Source: Notolepis coatsorum (taxonomy: Eukaryota; Chordata; Actinopteri; Aulopiformes; Paralepididae). From it: 64,000 bases of DNA. The translations under genes and the position numbers were made by a program. Positions within the stretch are counted from its first letter, which is position 1; the number at the start of each line of letters is the position of its first letter. Positions 55,901 through 64,000 of the stretch are shown piece by piece. The stretch is from the NCBI GenBank assembly GCA_963971535.1, contig OZ020589.1, positions 90,270,683 to 90,334,682 on the forward strand, in the 5' to 3' direction. The notes beneath the pieces were generated by a model, which worked only from the letters and a program-made list of their open reading frames with translations, did no database searches and was not told the DNA's origin.

Positions 55901-57195
55901 TCCGGCTGACGCAACCCTTTCTTCTTCCTCGGTTTACCCGTAGAGGGTGGGGTGCGCGGGGAGATGACGGCTGAGCACAGCTGGCGATACAGGGGGCAGT
56001 CTCGACCAATCAGCAGCGCTACCGGCAGGTTAGGTATGACGCCGGCTGTCATCGAGCAGACCCCCTTGGTGGTTGTCAGGGTGATCGGCGCTGTAGGATA
56101 CAACTTTGTGTCCCCGTGCACACAGGACACTGACACTTGCAGAGCCTCTGCGTCGCAGTGTGCCAAATGGGGCTGAACCAGCGTTATGGCACTACCCGAG
56201 TCCAGGAGCGCTACGGCATCTTTGTCGTTGACGCGCACGGGTAAAAGTGTCGCCGATGTTTCCTTATGGGCCCAACAGGCTGCGCCATAGTTGCACGTCT
56301 TCCCGCGGGGGTCTGAAGCTGCCGCCGATGGCATGGACACATCCCGGCCTGGGCAGTTCCACGAGAGATGCCCGGGCTCGCCGCAGTCGTAGCAGCGTCT
56401 TTGGTCCTGGTCGAACAGCGGTCTTCTTCGGGGTAGTTCGGGCTCACCTGCGTTCCCTACCCGGCCCCTTGGGCTGGGCTCGTCGGGACCCCTCCTTGTT
56501 CTCGGCCGCTCTGGCTTTTCCCCTCGCCCCCCTTTGAGTAACTCCCGCGTTACCTGGTGGGCCTCCACAATATTCACCAGCTGCTCCACGGAGCGGGGGT
56601 CCGCTTGACTCGCCTGCTTCTTCGAGTCATAGGGGAGGGCTCTGACAAAGCGGTCCATAACAATCCGTTCCAAAACCGTGGGCCCTCCGGGGTCAGTCAT
56701 TAGCCAGGCTCGGCTTGTGCGGACCAGGTCGTGCATCTGGGAGCGCGGGGAGGCCTGTGCGTCATACACCCAGTCATGGAACCGCTGCGCGCGGGACTGC
56801 AGACTATGGCCGTACCGGGACAGAATTTCCTGCTTTAGCCGAGTGTAGTTCCCGGCTTGCTCCGGTGGCAGGTCCTGGTAGGCCTTTTGTGCATTACCCG
56901 ACAGGAAGGGGGCCAGCAGTCCCCCCCAGTCGTCTTCGGGCCAGCCCTCCCGGCCGGCGGTGCGCTCAAACGCCAGGAGATAGGCTTCTATATCCTCCTG
57001 CTTCGTCAGCTTGGGGATGAAGCGCCCGGGGTTAGGCCGCGTCCCGGCGGCCCCTTCCTCCTGCCGGTGAGCGGCCATCCGCTGGAGCTCCGCGTGGATC
57101 ATCCCCGTCTGTTTCCTCTGTTCTTGCAGGGCCTCTTCGTGCCGGGTCTGTTGTTCCATGCTCGCCTGTACAAGCTGCTGCACCAGCGCGTCCAT
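52810..57195 (-). CDS. Gmr1-like Gag-Pol polyprotein (gag-PR-IN-RT-RNase H)
   Basis: A single uninterrupted ORF of 1461 codons. Residues about 1-45: Gln-rich coiled coil. About 100-220: SCAN-like capsid region (VLERIVMDRFVRALP). 268-281: CCHC knuckle CYDCGEPGHLSWNC. 331-334: protease LDSG. Integrase: HHCC (H582, H587, C617, C620), catalytic D649, D708 and E744 (35 residues between the last two), GPY motif at 883-885. RT from about 980, with LPFGLHGAPSTFQ and YLDD at 1140-1143. RNase H with D1291, E1330 and D1357. All catalytic residues are present. The integrase-before-RT order is like Ty1/copia although the sequences are Ty3/gypsy. The first Met at 57195 lies just after an (AT)n tract. Possibly still competent, by appearance. 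Confidence 0.93.
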   Translation of the reverse strand: MDALVQQLVQASMEQQTRHEEALQEQRKQTGMIHAELQRMAAHRQEEGAAGTRPNPGRFIPKLTKQEDIEAYLLAFERTAGREGWPEDDWGGLLAPFLSGNAQKAYQDLPPEQAGNYTRLKQEILSRYGHSLQSRAQRFHDWVYDAQASPRSQMHDLVRTSRAWLMTDPGGPTVLERIVMDRFVRALPYDSKKQASQADPRSVEQLVNIVEAHQVTRELLKGGRGEKPERPRTRRGPDEPSPRGRVGNAGEPELPRRRPLFDQDQRRCYDCGEPGHLSWNCPGRDVSMPSAAASDPRGKTCNYGAACWAHKETSATLLPVRVNDKDAVALLDSGSAITLVQPHLAHCDAEALQVSVSCVHGDTKLYPTAPITLTTTKGVCSMTAGVIPNLPVALLIGRDCPLYRQLCSAVISPRTPPSTGKPRKKKGLRQPEVCALNVTGSETETASDVGDDAPEPLNIPGSETETASGVGDDAPAPQAGPETDNSDEDPFAEFPQADEVGRDLAGQFGTAQLEDPNLTQARANIKTIDGNPVEGVSNLPYPHFAIKRQLLYQVVKKNDEVRDLLLVPKFFIPTVLQLAHSHILGAHLGVDKTMERIRARFHWPGMKRAVEDYCRSCPECQRAAPKVQYKSPLIPLPIIETPFSRIALDVVGPLVKSSRGHQYILVIIDYATRYPEAIPLRTVTAKIVARELFHLFSRVGIADSILMDQGSCFMSRVMKEMCKLMKVEQLRTSIYHPQTDGLCERFNKTLKSMLRKVMEKDGKNWDQLLPFLMFSVREVPQASTGFSPFELLYARKPRGLLDIAKEIWEEQPSPHRSLIEHVQVMRDRMKALWPVVREHMQQAQDAQKRIYDRGAQPREFNVGDRVLVLVPTAECKFLAKWQGPYDIIEKVGPVNYKVHQPDRRKHRQLYHVNLLKKWHARDVLLSPPPLPPFAQQVAEAADVPIGEQLSPTQRQELRELVQQNRDVFSATPGRTTLAQHHIITSPGDKVKLKPYRIPEAKREAVRREVRVMLEMGVIEESHSGWSSPIVLVPKPDSTTRFCNDFRKLNEISKFDAYPMPRVDELIDRLGLARFITTLDLTKGYWQVPLAPASREKTAFSTPDGLFHYKVLPFGLHGAPSTFQRLMDRVLRPHREYAAAYLDDIIIHSSDWDTHLQKVRAVLGALREAGLTANPKKCRLGLEEAEYLGFTIGRGNVKPQKRKIDAIREWPRPLTKKQVRTFNGLASYYRRFIPNFAARAAPLTDLTQARRPFTVKWTPEAEAAFEDLKTALCSGPVLISPNFDKEMTVQTDASEVGLGAVLSQQLEGEEHPILYVSRKLLPHECNYSAVEREGLAIKWALETLRYYLLGRRFTLVTDHAPLVWMAKTKGTNARVTRWFLELQSFNFSVIHRSGVAHGNADALSRKDACWASDALPRRSELEGGYCGNPKPPLGLVIDGRYVATQWLGAAHVWASASGRTCH

Positions 57196-57212
57196 GCTTT
57201 TTCCGTTATTAA

Positions 57213-57213
<1 letters not shown>

Positions 57214-57243
<30 letters not shown>

Positions 57244-57250
57244 TTTTTTA
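57214..57250. repeat. (AT)n and T-run in the Gmr1-like leader
   Basis: A TA dinucleotide array followed by a T-run between the 5' LTR and the start codon. It probably varies in length between copies. Confidence 0.85.
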
Positions 57251-57337
57251 ATTTCTTTTATTCTATTCTGATAAAGTCTATTGTTGTTTATTCTGCACCC
57301 CTGATTGCCAGTAGACTATGCCCGCATTCTCCACCAC

Positions 57338-57707
57338 TGTGGCAATTCCAGGTGTAGGGGTGGCAGAATAAACAACACACAGACAGGTTGCAGTTCCCAA
57401 AATCATACTCTTTATTTTCTTAGTCAAATAATAACGGTTTGCTGTCGGCCGGGCGGCGTCTCCGCTCTGTGGCCTTTTGCCTTGCGCTGCTACGGGGGAC
57501 TGAGAGGAGGCTCCTCGGCTCCATTAAGTCCCCCCTCTCCAACAGGCGCACCGCGCCGTGATTCGCTAATCAGGTAATCACTCTGATGGGTATTTAGTGA
57601 CAGGTGCGTCCGGAAGCGGACGCCCAAACATGGGCAGCGCCCAGCCATTGGGTCGCCACATAGCGCCCATCAATCACCAAGCCCAGGGGTGGCTTGGGGT
57701 TGCCACA
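57338..57707 (-). mobile_element. Gmr1-like 5' LTR
   Basis: 370 bp; identical by eye to the 3' LTR except at one base near its TGTGGCAATTCC end. Frames in this copy (such as 57597-57848) are repeats of those in the other LTR and are not genes. Confidence 0.92.
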
Positions 57708-57854
57708 ACTCTCAGTGTAAGATCTAAAAAAAATAAAAAAAATACGTTTTTTTTATTTTTATTTTTTTTTTTATTATTATTTTCATGGAAAGATCTACAG
57801 GGACAGTCTCAAAGATCGACCAGTCGATCAAGATCGACGGGTTGGTGACCACTG

Positions 57855-58235
57855 AAGGGCACTAACCAGTTGAGCTATACAAGCTGTCATGAAATGTTAC
57901 TGACTAATCCATCATTTACACTTTTCAAGTGCCAATTGCGGTCGCCGTCCATTATTTGCCATTAATAAATCAGATATCATGCGTGTGTGCTTTTGTGTGT
58001 GCGCTCTCGTGCTGACTCGTTAAGCCTTCCCTACGCATATTCATTTCTGGAGCATTTCTTTATCCACTCTGGCGTGATGGTGTATTGTACTCGCAAATCG
58101 CTTCCTGTTGAATGAATCGGTTGAGTGCAGCGCCGACTCTCTACTTAGCGTAGGTCAGTGGCCAATCAGAGCGCAAAACGGGAACCCGGAAACACGAACG
58201 CATAGAAGCATAGACACTGCCGGGACCTAGAGGCT
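57855..58235 (-). repeat. Inverted repeat, right arm, outer part
   Basis: Minus strand: catgacagcttgtatagctc followed by aactggttagt, matching the left arm at 48046-48080; then a diverged stretch; then gattggccactgacctacgc in reverse order relative to the left arm, at about 58150-58200. It completes the arm begun at 51736. Confidence 0.65.
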
Positions 58236-58479
58236 TCTGGGTAGGGTATTTCTGAAAAATTCCAACGCTCATTGAAAGCTGTGGCTGTCCTCTTCAAAAT
58301 GTCGTAAAATATTACAATTCCCGACTTCCAAGATTTCCAAGATGGCGGACTTTCGCGACCAACTCAATAGAAAAACGAAATGTAAAATCTATCTAATAAC
58401 ACTTTAACCTATTGGTAAACTAACGTATTGATGATAACTGCTGGTTATGATGTTTATACCAGATTTATGACGTGATGTC
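58236..58479. other. No gene recognised
   Basis: Short sequence between the repeat arm and the LINE fragment; nothing supported. Confidence 0.4.
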
Positions 58480-59585
58480 ATTTGCGGTCCGCCGATGGAC
58501 CGCACGGGTAGAAGAGGTAAATGTATTTTATTTGCGGATGACACTAATCTTTTTTGTTCTGGTAAGAATATCCAGCAGCTTTTAGAGGTCATCACATCTG
58601 AAATGAAGAAATACAAATAAAATGGTATGATAGAAACAAATTATCATTGAATTTGAGCAAAACTAAAATTATGTTATTTGGAAACTGTAGATTAAATACT
58701 CAAGTACAAGTTAAAATAAATGATGTGATTATGGAAAGAGTTTATGAAAATAAATTCCTAGGTGTAATAATAGACCTGCTGGAAACCTCACATAAAACAT
58801 GTCCAAACTAAACTGTCAAGAGCATTTCAGTCATGAGTAAAGTAAAGCACATTCTGGATAAAAAATCACTCTACATTCTCTACTGTTCACTTTTACCATA
58901 TTTAAATTACTGCGCTGAAGTCTGGGGAAACACTTATAATTCTACACTACAACCACTTGTTATACTCCAAAAAAGGGCCATAAGGATAGTTCACATTGCA
59001 GGTTATCGTGATCACACAAACATATTATTTTTAAAGTAAAAATTTTTAAAGTTAAATGATCTTGGGGAATTTAAAACAGCACAATTAATGTATAAAGGAA
59101 AAGGTAATGTACTTCCAGGAAACATTCAAAAACTGTTATTTGATAGAGAGGGGGGTTATAATCTGAGGGGAGAACTCAATTTAAAAGTTCTTAGTGTACG
59201 CACTACCATGAGAAGACACTGCATTTCAATATGTGGAGTGAAACTGTGGAACAGTCTGAATGTGGTGCTAAAGCAATGTCCAAATATGAGACAATTCAAG
59301 TAAATTATGTTCACAAGGTGGGATAAGGAAGGGATTTGACATTCACGGGTGTTTACATTTTAATTTAATTTCTTTCATGTTTTACATATATAGTTTTTGT
59401 TTTTTGTTTTGCATATATATATATTTGTTTGTAAGGTTTTAAATTAGTACACTCATTTGAGTAGTGAAAAAGGGGTAGGATTAAATAAGTGTATACTTCT
59501 TCCTACACCTTTTCGAACATGTAAATTGAGTTATGTTTTGCTTTTGTTTATTATTATAAATTTTTTTATTTAATTTCTTGAGATC
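58480..59585 (+). pseudogene. L2-like LINE 3' fragment
   Basis: A 5'-truncated, frameshifted relative of the LINE at 48340-51683. It starts at the RT active site (GKCILFADDTNLF around 58513-58550), then LYILYCSLLPYLNYCAEVW (58833-59039) and YNLRGELNLK, CISICGVKLWNSLN (59088-59303), followed by an AT-rich 3' UTR with cctacaccttttcgaacatg (compare ctactccttttttggacatg at 51466). Confidence 0.8.
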
Positions 59586-59589
59586 AATG

Positions 59590-59880
59590 ATGTGAGGGCT
59601 GGCCCAGCACTGCGTGCTTCTCAGTGTCAATTAACATCACGCACCTGAGATGAGTTCCAATCAGCTTGTGTGGAGGACTCTTATACATTGTCTGCAGAGC
59701 ATTTGTTGTCGGGTCGTTTTGTCACCACCACTCTTCCGCTGTTTGCTCCCGTGGTCTCCAGTGCAAGACGTTTCGCTTCCCTGCCGTTCCTTGGAGTTTG
59801 CAGTGTACTCTCTCTGCCTCCCCATGGACCCGTGCCTTGAATCCCCCCTAGCCTTTGCTCCTGGTGAGTCTTATTGAAGA
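59590..59880 (+). mobile_element. LTR-A related fragment
   Basis: Shares with 43285-43500 the motifs catcacgcacctgagatg (catcacgcacctgatatg) and tgtcgggtcgtt. It covers only the promoter-proximal part of the LTR, without recognisable ends. Confidence 0.5.
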
Positions 59881-61398
59881 CTATTTTTTAGGGATGCACC
59901 GAAAAAATTATCGGACGAAAATGGTTATAAAGGCTGTGGTATATTTCCCCGGCTCAAACTGAAAAACTACTGTAGAAAATGGGTGGGAAAATATTGAAGT
60001 CTGTATTTCCCCAGAATAGGTCAACCAGCTACTGGACGAGGCTGATAACTGTAAGACCAGTGCATACACATCTTAACTAGACTCATGTTGAACTGTATTT
60101 CCCCCAAATAGTTACATTTGTTAGTGACATACTGCTGTGAGGCCCAGTGTCCTCTGAAAATAACAGGTCACTGTTAAGACACCGTATTCAAATATAGTCA
60201 GTAAGTCTGGCTTCCTGAAAAAGAAGGATTACCGCCTCCAGGCTGGCTTGATTGCCAGGTAAACAAGAAAAACAGGAGGCCATTGAATAACTATCCTTCC
60301 CCCGCTCGCATTTATGGTCAACCTATAGAATTTACAGGAGGCTATCTGCTACTCGAACAATGGGGGCTGACACGGACTTCTACATTTGAGTGTGACAGCC
60401 TCCCCCAGCTGCAGATCAAACAAGTTACTAGGAGAACATTTACAGACCCACTACGGGCAATATGGCCACTCCCAGCCAGGCCAAAAATCAGTAATTTAGT
60501 TCTAGTTTAAAAACGTAGTTATGAGGGTATTAGACCTTTGAGCTATACAGGAAAATAACGATAAAATAGAGACCTTTTAATTCCAATCAGTTTAAGACAA
60601 AATAGGCCGTTGTTAGACCTATTAAAGGAAGTTAGATAACAAAAACCTAGTTTGGAGTAATGAAAAAACGTGACAAGTAGACTTAAAATACTCTGAGAAT
60701 ATTGAAATAACCTCTTACTTGAAATATAGAAAGATAGATTCCTTTGCTCTGTTAGAAGTAACATATAAAGCTAAATACAGTTCTAAACACCTAAAGATAC
60801 CAGGACAAAAGGTACAGTCATTGTTTAAGTCTTGTCACAACTAAATCTTTAACCTATTAGTCAGTAAAATGAAATATTATATACTTTAAAACACGATAAA
60901 ACAGAACAGTACCCTTGTGCTTAATATAGGCAGGGCTACCTCTAAGATTCAAATAAAACTCCATATTTAGTGTTGGTAACAACACAAAATGGCAGACTAT
61001 GCGCCTTAAGCCAATCAGATTGAAGAGGTCCTCCCCTCTGACGTAAGTTCTAGCACATCCCAAAGGGGGAGAGGAAAAGGCTTTAAGACTAGCATGTTAG
61101 GTAGAGCGAAGAAAACACCCACAGGAAGACGGAGAACACACACACGGACACGCTTTTTTTAACTCACCACCGGAAGCAGACGGCGATGCGGCTTTGAGCT
61201 GAGAACGAGAACAGGCTCTCTTTTTGTTCTTAGGAAGAAGAGACGACCATCCGAGAAACCAGAAGACCATTCTTTAATTGTATTATTTTAGTCTGAAACG
61301 AGTAGCCGATGGCATAGTATCGGGTATACTTGAATCAGTGCACACAAGTTCTTGTTATTTCACTTCCTGACTGCTGAAATAAAAGAGTATTTTTACTA
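59881..61398. other. No gene; possible LTR-like segment
   Basis: A short hAT-type terminus (tagggatgcaccgaaa at 59888) is followed at about 59936 by TGTGGTATATTTCC. A polyadenylation signal (aaataaaag near 61377) lies close to the right end. This could be a long LTR (about 1.45 kb), but no TSD or second copy is in the window. The small frames within are not convincing. Confidence 0.35.
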
Positions 61399-62063
61399 GA
61401 GGTGGGCATAGATTAATTTTTTTTATCTAGATTAATCTATCTGCAATCCTGGATTTAATCTAGATTAATCTAGATTAAAATGGCCCAAAAAAAAAAAAAA
61501 AAAACCTGCCGAAGGCATTCAAAATATGTGTGTTCTACCCAAATAATGACCATAAGTAAGTCCTTACTTTTTCTTTCCTCCTTATGTTTCTCAGGCCAGG
61601 TGGCCCATTACACCATGAGCCCATCTCCCGTTTCCAAAATGCATTACAGACTGTTTGAAAAAGCTGTTTTGCTATGATAATTGGTAATGAAATATCAAAA
61701 TAATGTTCAATAAGATGTACTTGTGTTTAATAAGTTGTTTTATTCAGAAGTTAACACAAATAAATAATATTACCAGTACAGTACAGTATCTAGCACTCTC
61801 AGGAGCAAAACAGAAAGAATCATTTCAAACTTGAACTATGTGACATGGCTTGAATCAACTGCTCCAGTGGAGTTGCTCAGTGGCCAATGGTGTCAACTGT
61901 GGTTGTACTGGGCAGCTCCCAATGGAACTGTGTGAATGTGAAGCAGGGCGTTCCTGAAAAAGAGCATCTGTGCTCAGCGAACCTACCCTGGGTAAATAAA
62001 GGTAAAAAAAAAAACGTAAAAAAAAAAAAAATTTTTTTTTTTTTAGATTAATGCGTTAATTAT
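61399..62063. mobile_element. DNA-element remnant split by the BEL/Pao element
   Basis: Starts agaggtgggcatagattaat and has several tagattaatctaga motifs; near 62045 the complementary-type motif agattaatgcgttaatta ends at the BEL/Pao LTR. The arrangement suggests a hAT-type repeat, but its right end is not visible. Confidence 0.45.
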
Positions 62064-62509
62064 TGTAGTGGCCAAAATCCTAACAGGTTTGTCTTATAAC
62101 CTATTTGAATCTTCCACTTGTAGGTTGGGAAGCAGTGTCAGACTCGCAGTCGCAGAACAGAAACCACTGCACGCTTTTGTTGTTCCTTTTGCTCTTTTAA
62201 TGGTCCAGCAAGAACAAAATACGAAAACAATACCGTACATAGAAATAAAACAAGAGATCCCAATAATCTCAATAACAAAACAAGAGATCCTAATAATCTT
62301 AGTAACAAAAAGGTTGCGTCCGCGCTGCGTGTCAATGACAGTATTGCTGCTGCCTGCTGCTCTGCCGTCACACGCCGCACCTGTGGCTTATAGCGTTAGC
62401 CCCGCCCCATTCACCTGAGCAAAGCGCCCCACTCACACTGCAACAGAGAAATGTATTAATACAGATTCACAATTAATCAAAACAAATAAGCTTGAATGCG
62501 GCTCTTACA
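62064..62509 (-). mobile_element. BEL/Pao 3' LTR
   Basis: 446 bp with plus-strand ends TGTAGTGGCC and ctcttaca. On the minus strand a TATA-like gctataagcc and an attaaa signal are present. No second copy is in the window, so the limits are based on the TG/CA ends and the adjacent polypurine tract. Confidence 0.7.
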
Positions 62510-62960
62510 CCGGCCCCTAATTGTTCTCTAGGAATCAATTACTCAAACAAAATAAAGAGCCGTAAAACTATCAACAAATTAATTTAGAAAATATAGTATA
62601 TACATTACATCCCTTGTTGATGTTGAAAGAAGAACTGTTAGTCTTCATTCTTAACCGTATCCTAGGGCCAGAGGTTACTAGCACATAGCCTTAAGGAGGG
62701 ATCTTTATGATCGCTAGGTCAGTCAAATCAGAAAAAACTAAAAACTGTAATCCAAAGTGGCAAAGAGTGTATATCTCCATGTATCAGTCTATGGGTGTAT
62801 ATCTATGTATTAGTCTATGGGTGTACGTCTATGTATCAGTCTATGGGTGTACGTCTATATCAGTCTATGGGTGTATGTCTATGCTGTTCGTAACTATCAA
62901 CAAAAATATAGTATATACATTACATCCCTTTTTGGCTGTTGAAAGAAGACCTGTTATTCT
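62510..62960 (-). repeat. BEL/Pao 3' untranslated region with repeats
   Basis: A block of about 70 bp (aaaatatagtatatacatta, then catccctt and gttgaaagaagaactgtta) occurs at about 62586-62655 and, with changes, at 62903-62970. Between them is a 22-27-bp repeat (gtctatgggtgtatatctat) in four or five copies. Confidence 0.75.
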
Positions 62961-63420
62961 TCAATCTCCAGGAATGCGGCATAGCTTAGCTATGGGCCTA
63001 TCAATATTGGATGTTTTCGTCTGGAGCTTCACTGCACGGGTCAGACCTCCTGCATCAGGCTTGGTCTCCTGTACTCTGCCTAGTGGCCACGACCCCCGTG
63101 GAGCAGTTGGGTCGACTACCAGGACGACATCTCCAATGTTAAAGTTTTTTCCTTTATTTTTTTTCTCACTGTGCTCCATTTCGGTCTTCCTTGGAGTAGC
63201 AGAAGGTATTCTTGTGTCCTGGCGTAGAGGTCAGATCTCTCGCAGAAGATGGTTTGTAGGCCTTCATCCGGTATAGGATCGATCTTACTGTTCTTCTGCA
63301 CTCTGAATGGAGCGGTTTCCAGCACTGCCATTTCCACTGGGAAGGATTGCTTTTGAACATAGGTGATGACTGACCTCTCTGCCTGTGAGAGGTCTTCCAC
63401 TGTGAGGAGCTGTCCACCAA
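62961..63420 (-). pseudogene. pol: BEL/Pao pol C-terminal part with internal deletion
   Basis: Minus strand. Frame 63988-63116 contains LLTVEDLSQAERSVITYVQ (the region between RNase H and integrase in BEL/Pao), then ARTQEYLLLLQGRPKWSTV, which normally follows the integrase core. The core itself is missing. Frame 63179-62961 then gives FNIGDVVLVVDPTAPRGSW and VKLQTKTSNIDRPIAKLC, the C-terminal domain (DUF5641 type). The deletion of the catalytic core means this copy has no active integrase. Confidence 0.78.
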
Positions 63421-64000
63421 GTGTGGTCCTGAAAGCGCCTAGCTCAGTGCTCACCTTTTGGCTGCTCGAGTGGGTGTGGCTGTGACCTGGGGAAAGCTCT
63501 TTGCGCTTTTTGACGGTCAACATAAGAGCATTCTTCCTAGTGTGCTCTTTACCAATGTACTTGAGTACTGTTTGGCTATCCCCGGCCCCTATGTGACCAC
63601 ATAACTCTGCTTGGCTATCCCCGGCCCCTATGTGACCACATAACTCTGCTCTCTTCATATCTGCTGGGGTCTTGTCCTCTGCCCTCTTCATGCCTGCTGA
63701 GGTCTTGTCCTCTGCCCTCTTCATATCTGCTGGGGTCTTCTCCTCTGCCCTCTTCATGTCTGCTGAGGTATTGTCCTCTGCCCTCTTCATGTCTGCTGAG
63801 GTCTTGTCCTCTGCCCTCTTCATATCTGCTGGGGTCTTCTCCTCTGCCCTCTTCATGTCTGCTGAGGTATTGTCCTCTGCCCTCTTCATGTCTGCTGAGG
63901 TCTTGTCCTCTGCCCTCTTCATGTCTGCTGGGGTCTTCTCCTTTGCCCTCTTCATGTCTGCTGGGGTCTTGTCCTCTGCCCTCTTCATGTCTGCTGAGGT
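63421..64000 (-). CDS. BEL/Pao-associated ORF with 11-residue repeats
   Basis: The upstream part of frame 63988-63116, in phase with the pol segment. It consists of about ten copies of an 11-residue unit (MKRAEDKTPAD and variants, with Ala/Ser and Pro changes), then two copies of AELCGHIGAGDSQ. The charged repeats have no function that I recognise. The frame enters from beyond the window, so the true start is unknown. Confidence 0.6.
63655..64000 (-). repeat. 33-bp in-frame minisatellite, about ten copies
   Basis: Unit ctctgccctcttcatgtctg followed by ctgaggtcttgtc; the copies alternate between a few variants (tggggtcttctc, tgaggtattgtc), giving a higher-order pattern. It continues to the window edge. 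Confidence 0.92.

Larger units (their letters stand above)
52554..57707 (-). mobile_element. Complete Gmr1-like Ty3/gypsy retrotransposon, apparently young
   Basis: Two 370-bp LTRs (52554-52923 and 57338-57707) differ at one position by eye (c/g versus a in attccgggtg/attccaggtg). The TSD is actc (52550-52553 and 57708-57711). A polypurine tract (minus strand ggagctggaggggggtac) precedes the 3' LTR, and tggtggagaatgcgggcat follows the 5' LTR as a probable primer-binding site. One 1461-codon ORF on the minus strand has integrase upstream of RT, the order that defines Gmr1-like elements, first described from Atlantic cod. Confidence 0.93.
51816..57854. mobile_element. hAT-like non-autonomous element carrying a Gmr1-like element
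   Basis: Ends CAGTGGTCACCAACC and ggttggtgaccactg are exact inverse copies. CAGTG ends and the position in a duplicated sequence suggest a hAT-type element; a clear 8-bp TSD is not seen. Its own sequence is 51816-52553 (a tandem array) and 57708-57854. No transposase is present. Confidence 0.7.
62064..64000 (-). mobile_element. BEL/Pao retrotransposon, 3' part, running off the window
   Basis: A 3' LTR at 62064-62509, a polypurine-like tract (minus strand ttaggggccgg) beside it, and minus-strand coding with a BEL/Pao integrase C-terminal domain at 63179-62961 and upstream pol-like sequence. The RT/protease part and the 5' LTR lie outside the window. Confidence 0.8.

Noticed and set aside
54130-57020. 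Plus-strand frames of 60-113 codons
   Set aside because: They are shadows of the long minus-strand Gmr1-like ORF, caused by its GC-rich codon use.

Overview
The window looks like repeat-dense DNA from a ray-finned (teleost) fish. Nothing bacterial or organellar is visible. The evidence is the mixture of elements: a Tx1/L1-like LINE, L2/CR1-like LINEs, a tRNA-derived SINE, a class I endogenous retrovirus (ERV), a sushi-ichi-like chromovirus, a Gmr1-like Ty3/gypsy element, a BEL/Pao element, and hAT, piggyBac and PIF/Harbinger-type DNA elements. I see no intact host gene. The only host-like coding pieces are a broken titin-like fragment near 32.2-32.9 kb and a transposase-derived KIAA1586/ZNF862-like exon near 45.5 kb.

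Layout. 1-1105: the end of an LTR (family 'LTR-A') that cuts a minus-strand L2-like LINE. 1106-12800: a degraded plus-strand ERV (gag, protease, RT/RNase H, integrase, env) carrying a SINE and a solo LTR-A. 12930-13740: small LINE pieces. 13741-42601: one Tx1/L1-like LINE, framed by a 13-bp target-site duplication (TSD) and inflated to about 29 kb by nested insertions. These are a solo LTR-A, a Harbinger-like element, a hAT-like element holding a second hAT-like element, and an 18-kb chromovirus (23069-41450). The chromovirus holds two large insertions. One is a hAT-like element (23902-30239) that contains a piggyBac-like element and an almost intact autonomous hAT (26176-29595). The other is an LTR retrotransposon (30857-38012) that contains the titin-like fragment and, inside one LTR, a further DNA transposon. 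Nesting is therefore at least four deep.

42615-51800: a solo LTR-A grown to 1.9 kb by internal minisatellites, a KIAA1586-like exon, two SINEs, LINE 3' ends, and a 5'-truncated L2-like LINE lying between two inverted copies of a tRNA-like repeat. 51816-57854: a hAT-like element carrying a complete, apparently very young Gmr1-like retrotransposon with a single 1461-codon ORF in the unusual order gag-protease-integrase-RT-RNase H. 58480-62063: LINE and LTR fragments and unassigned sequence. 62064-64000: the 3' part of a minus-strand BEL/Pao element, running off the window.

The coding genes do not work together as a pathway. Each belongs to its own mobile element. Most are dead (frameshifts, stops, lost catalytic residues). 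The Gmr1-like ORF and the hAT transposase look intact by eye. Boundaries were set by reading TSDs and terminal repeats directly. Family names are from recognised motifs and were not checked against a repeat library.
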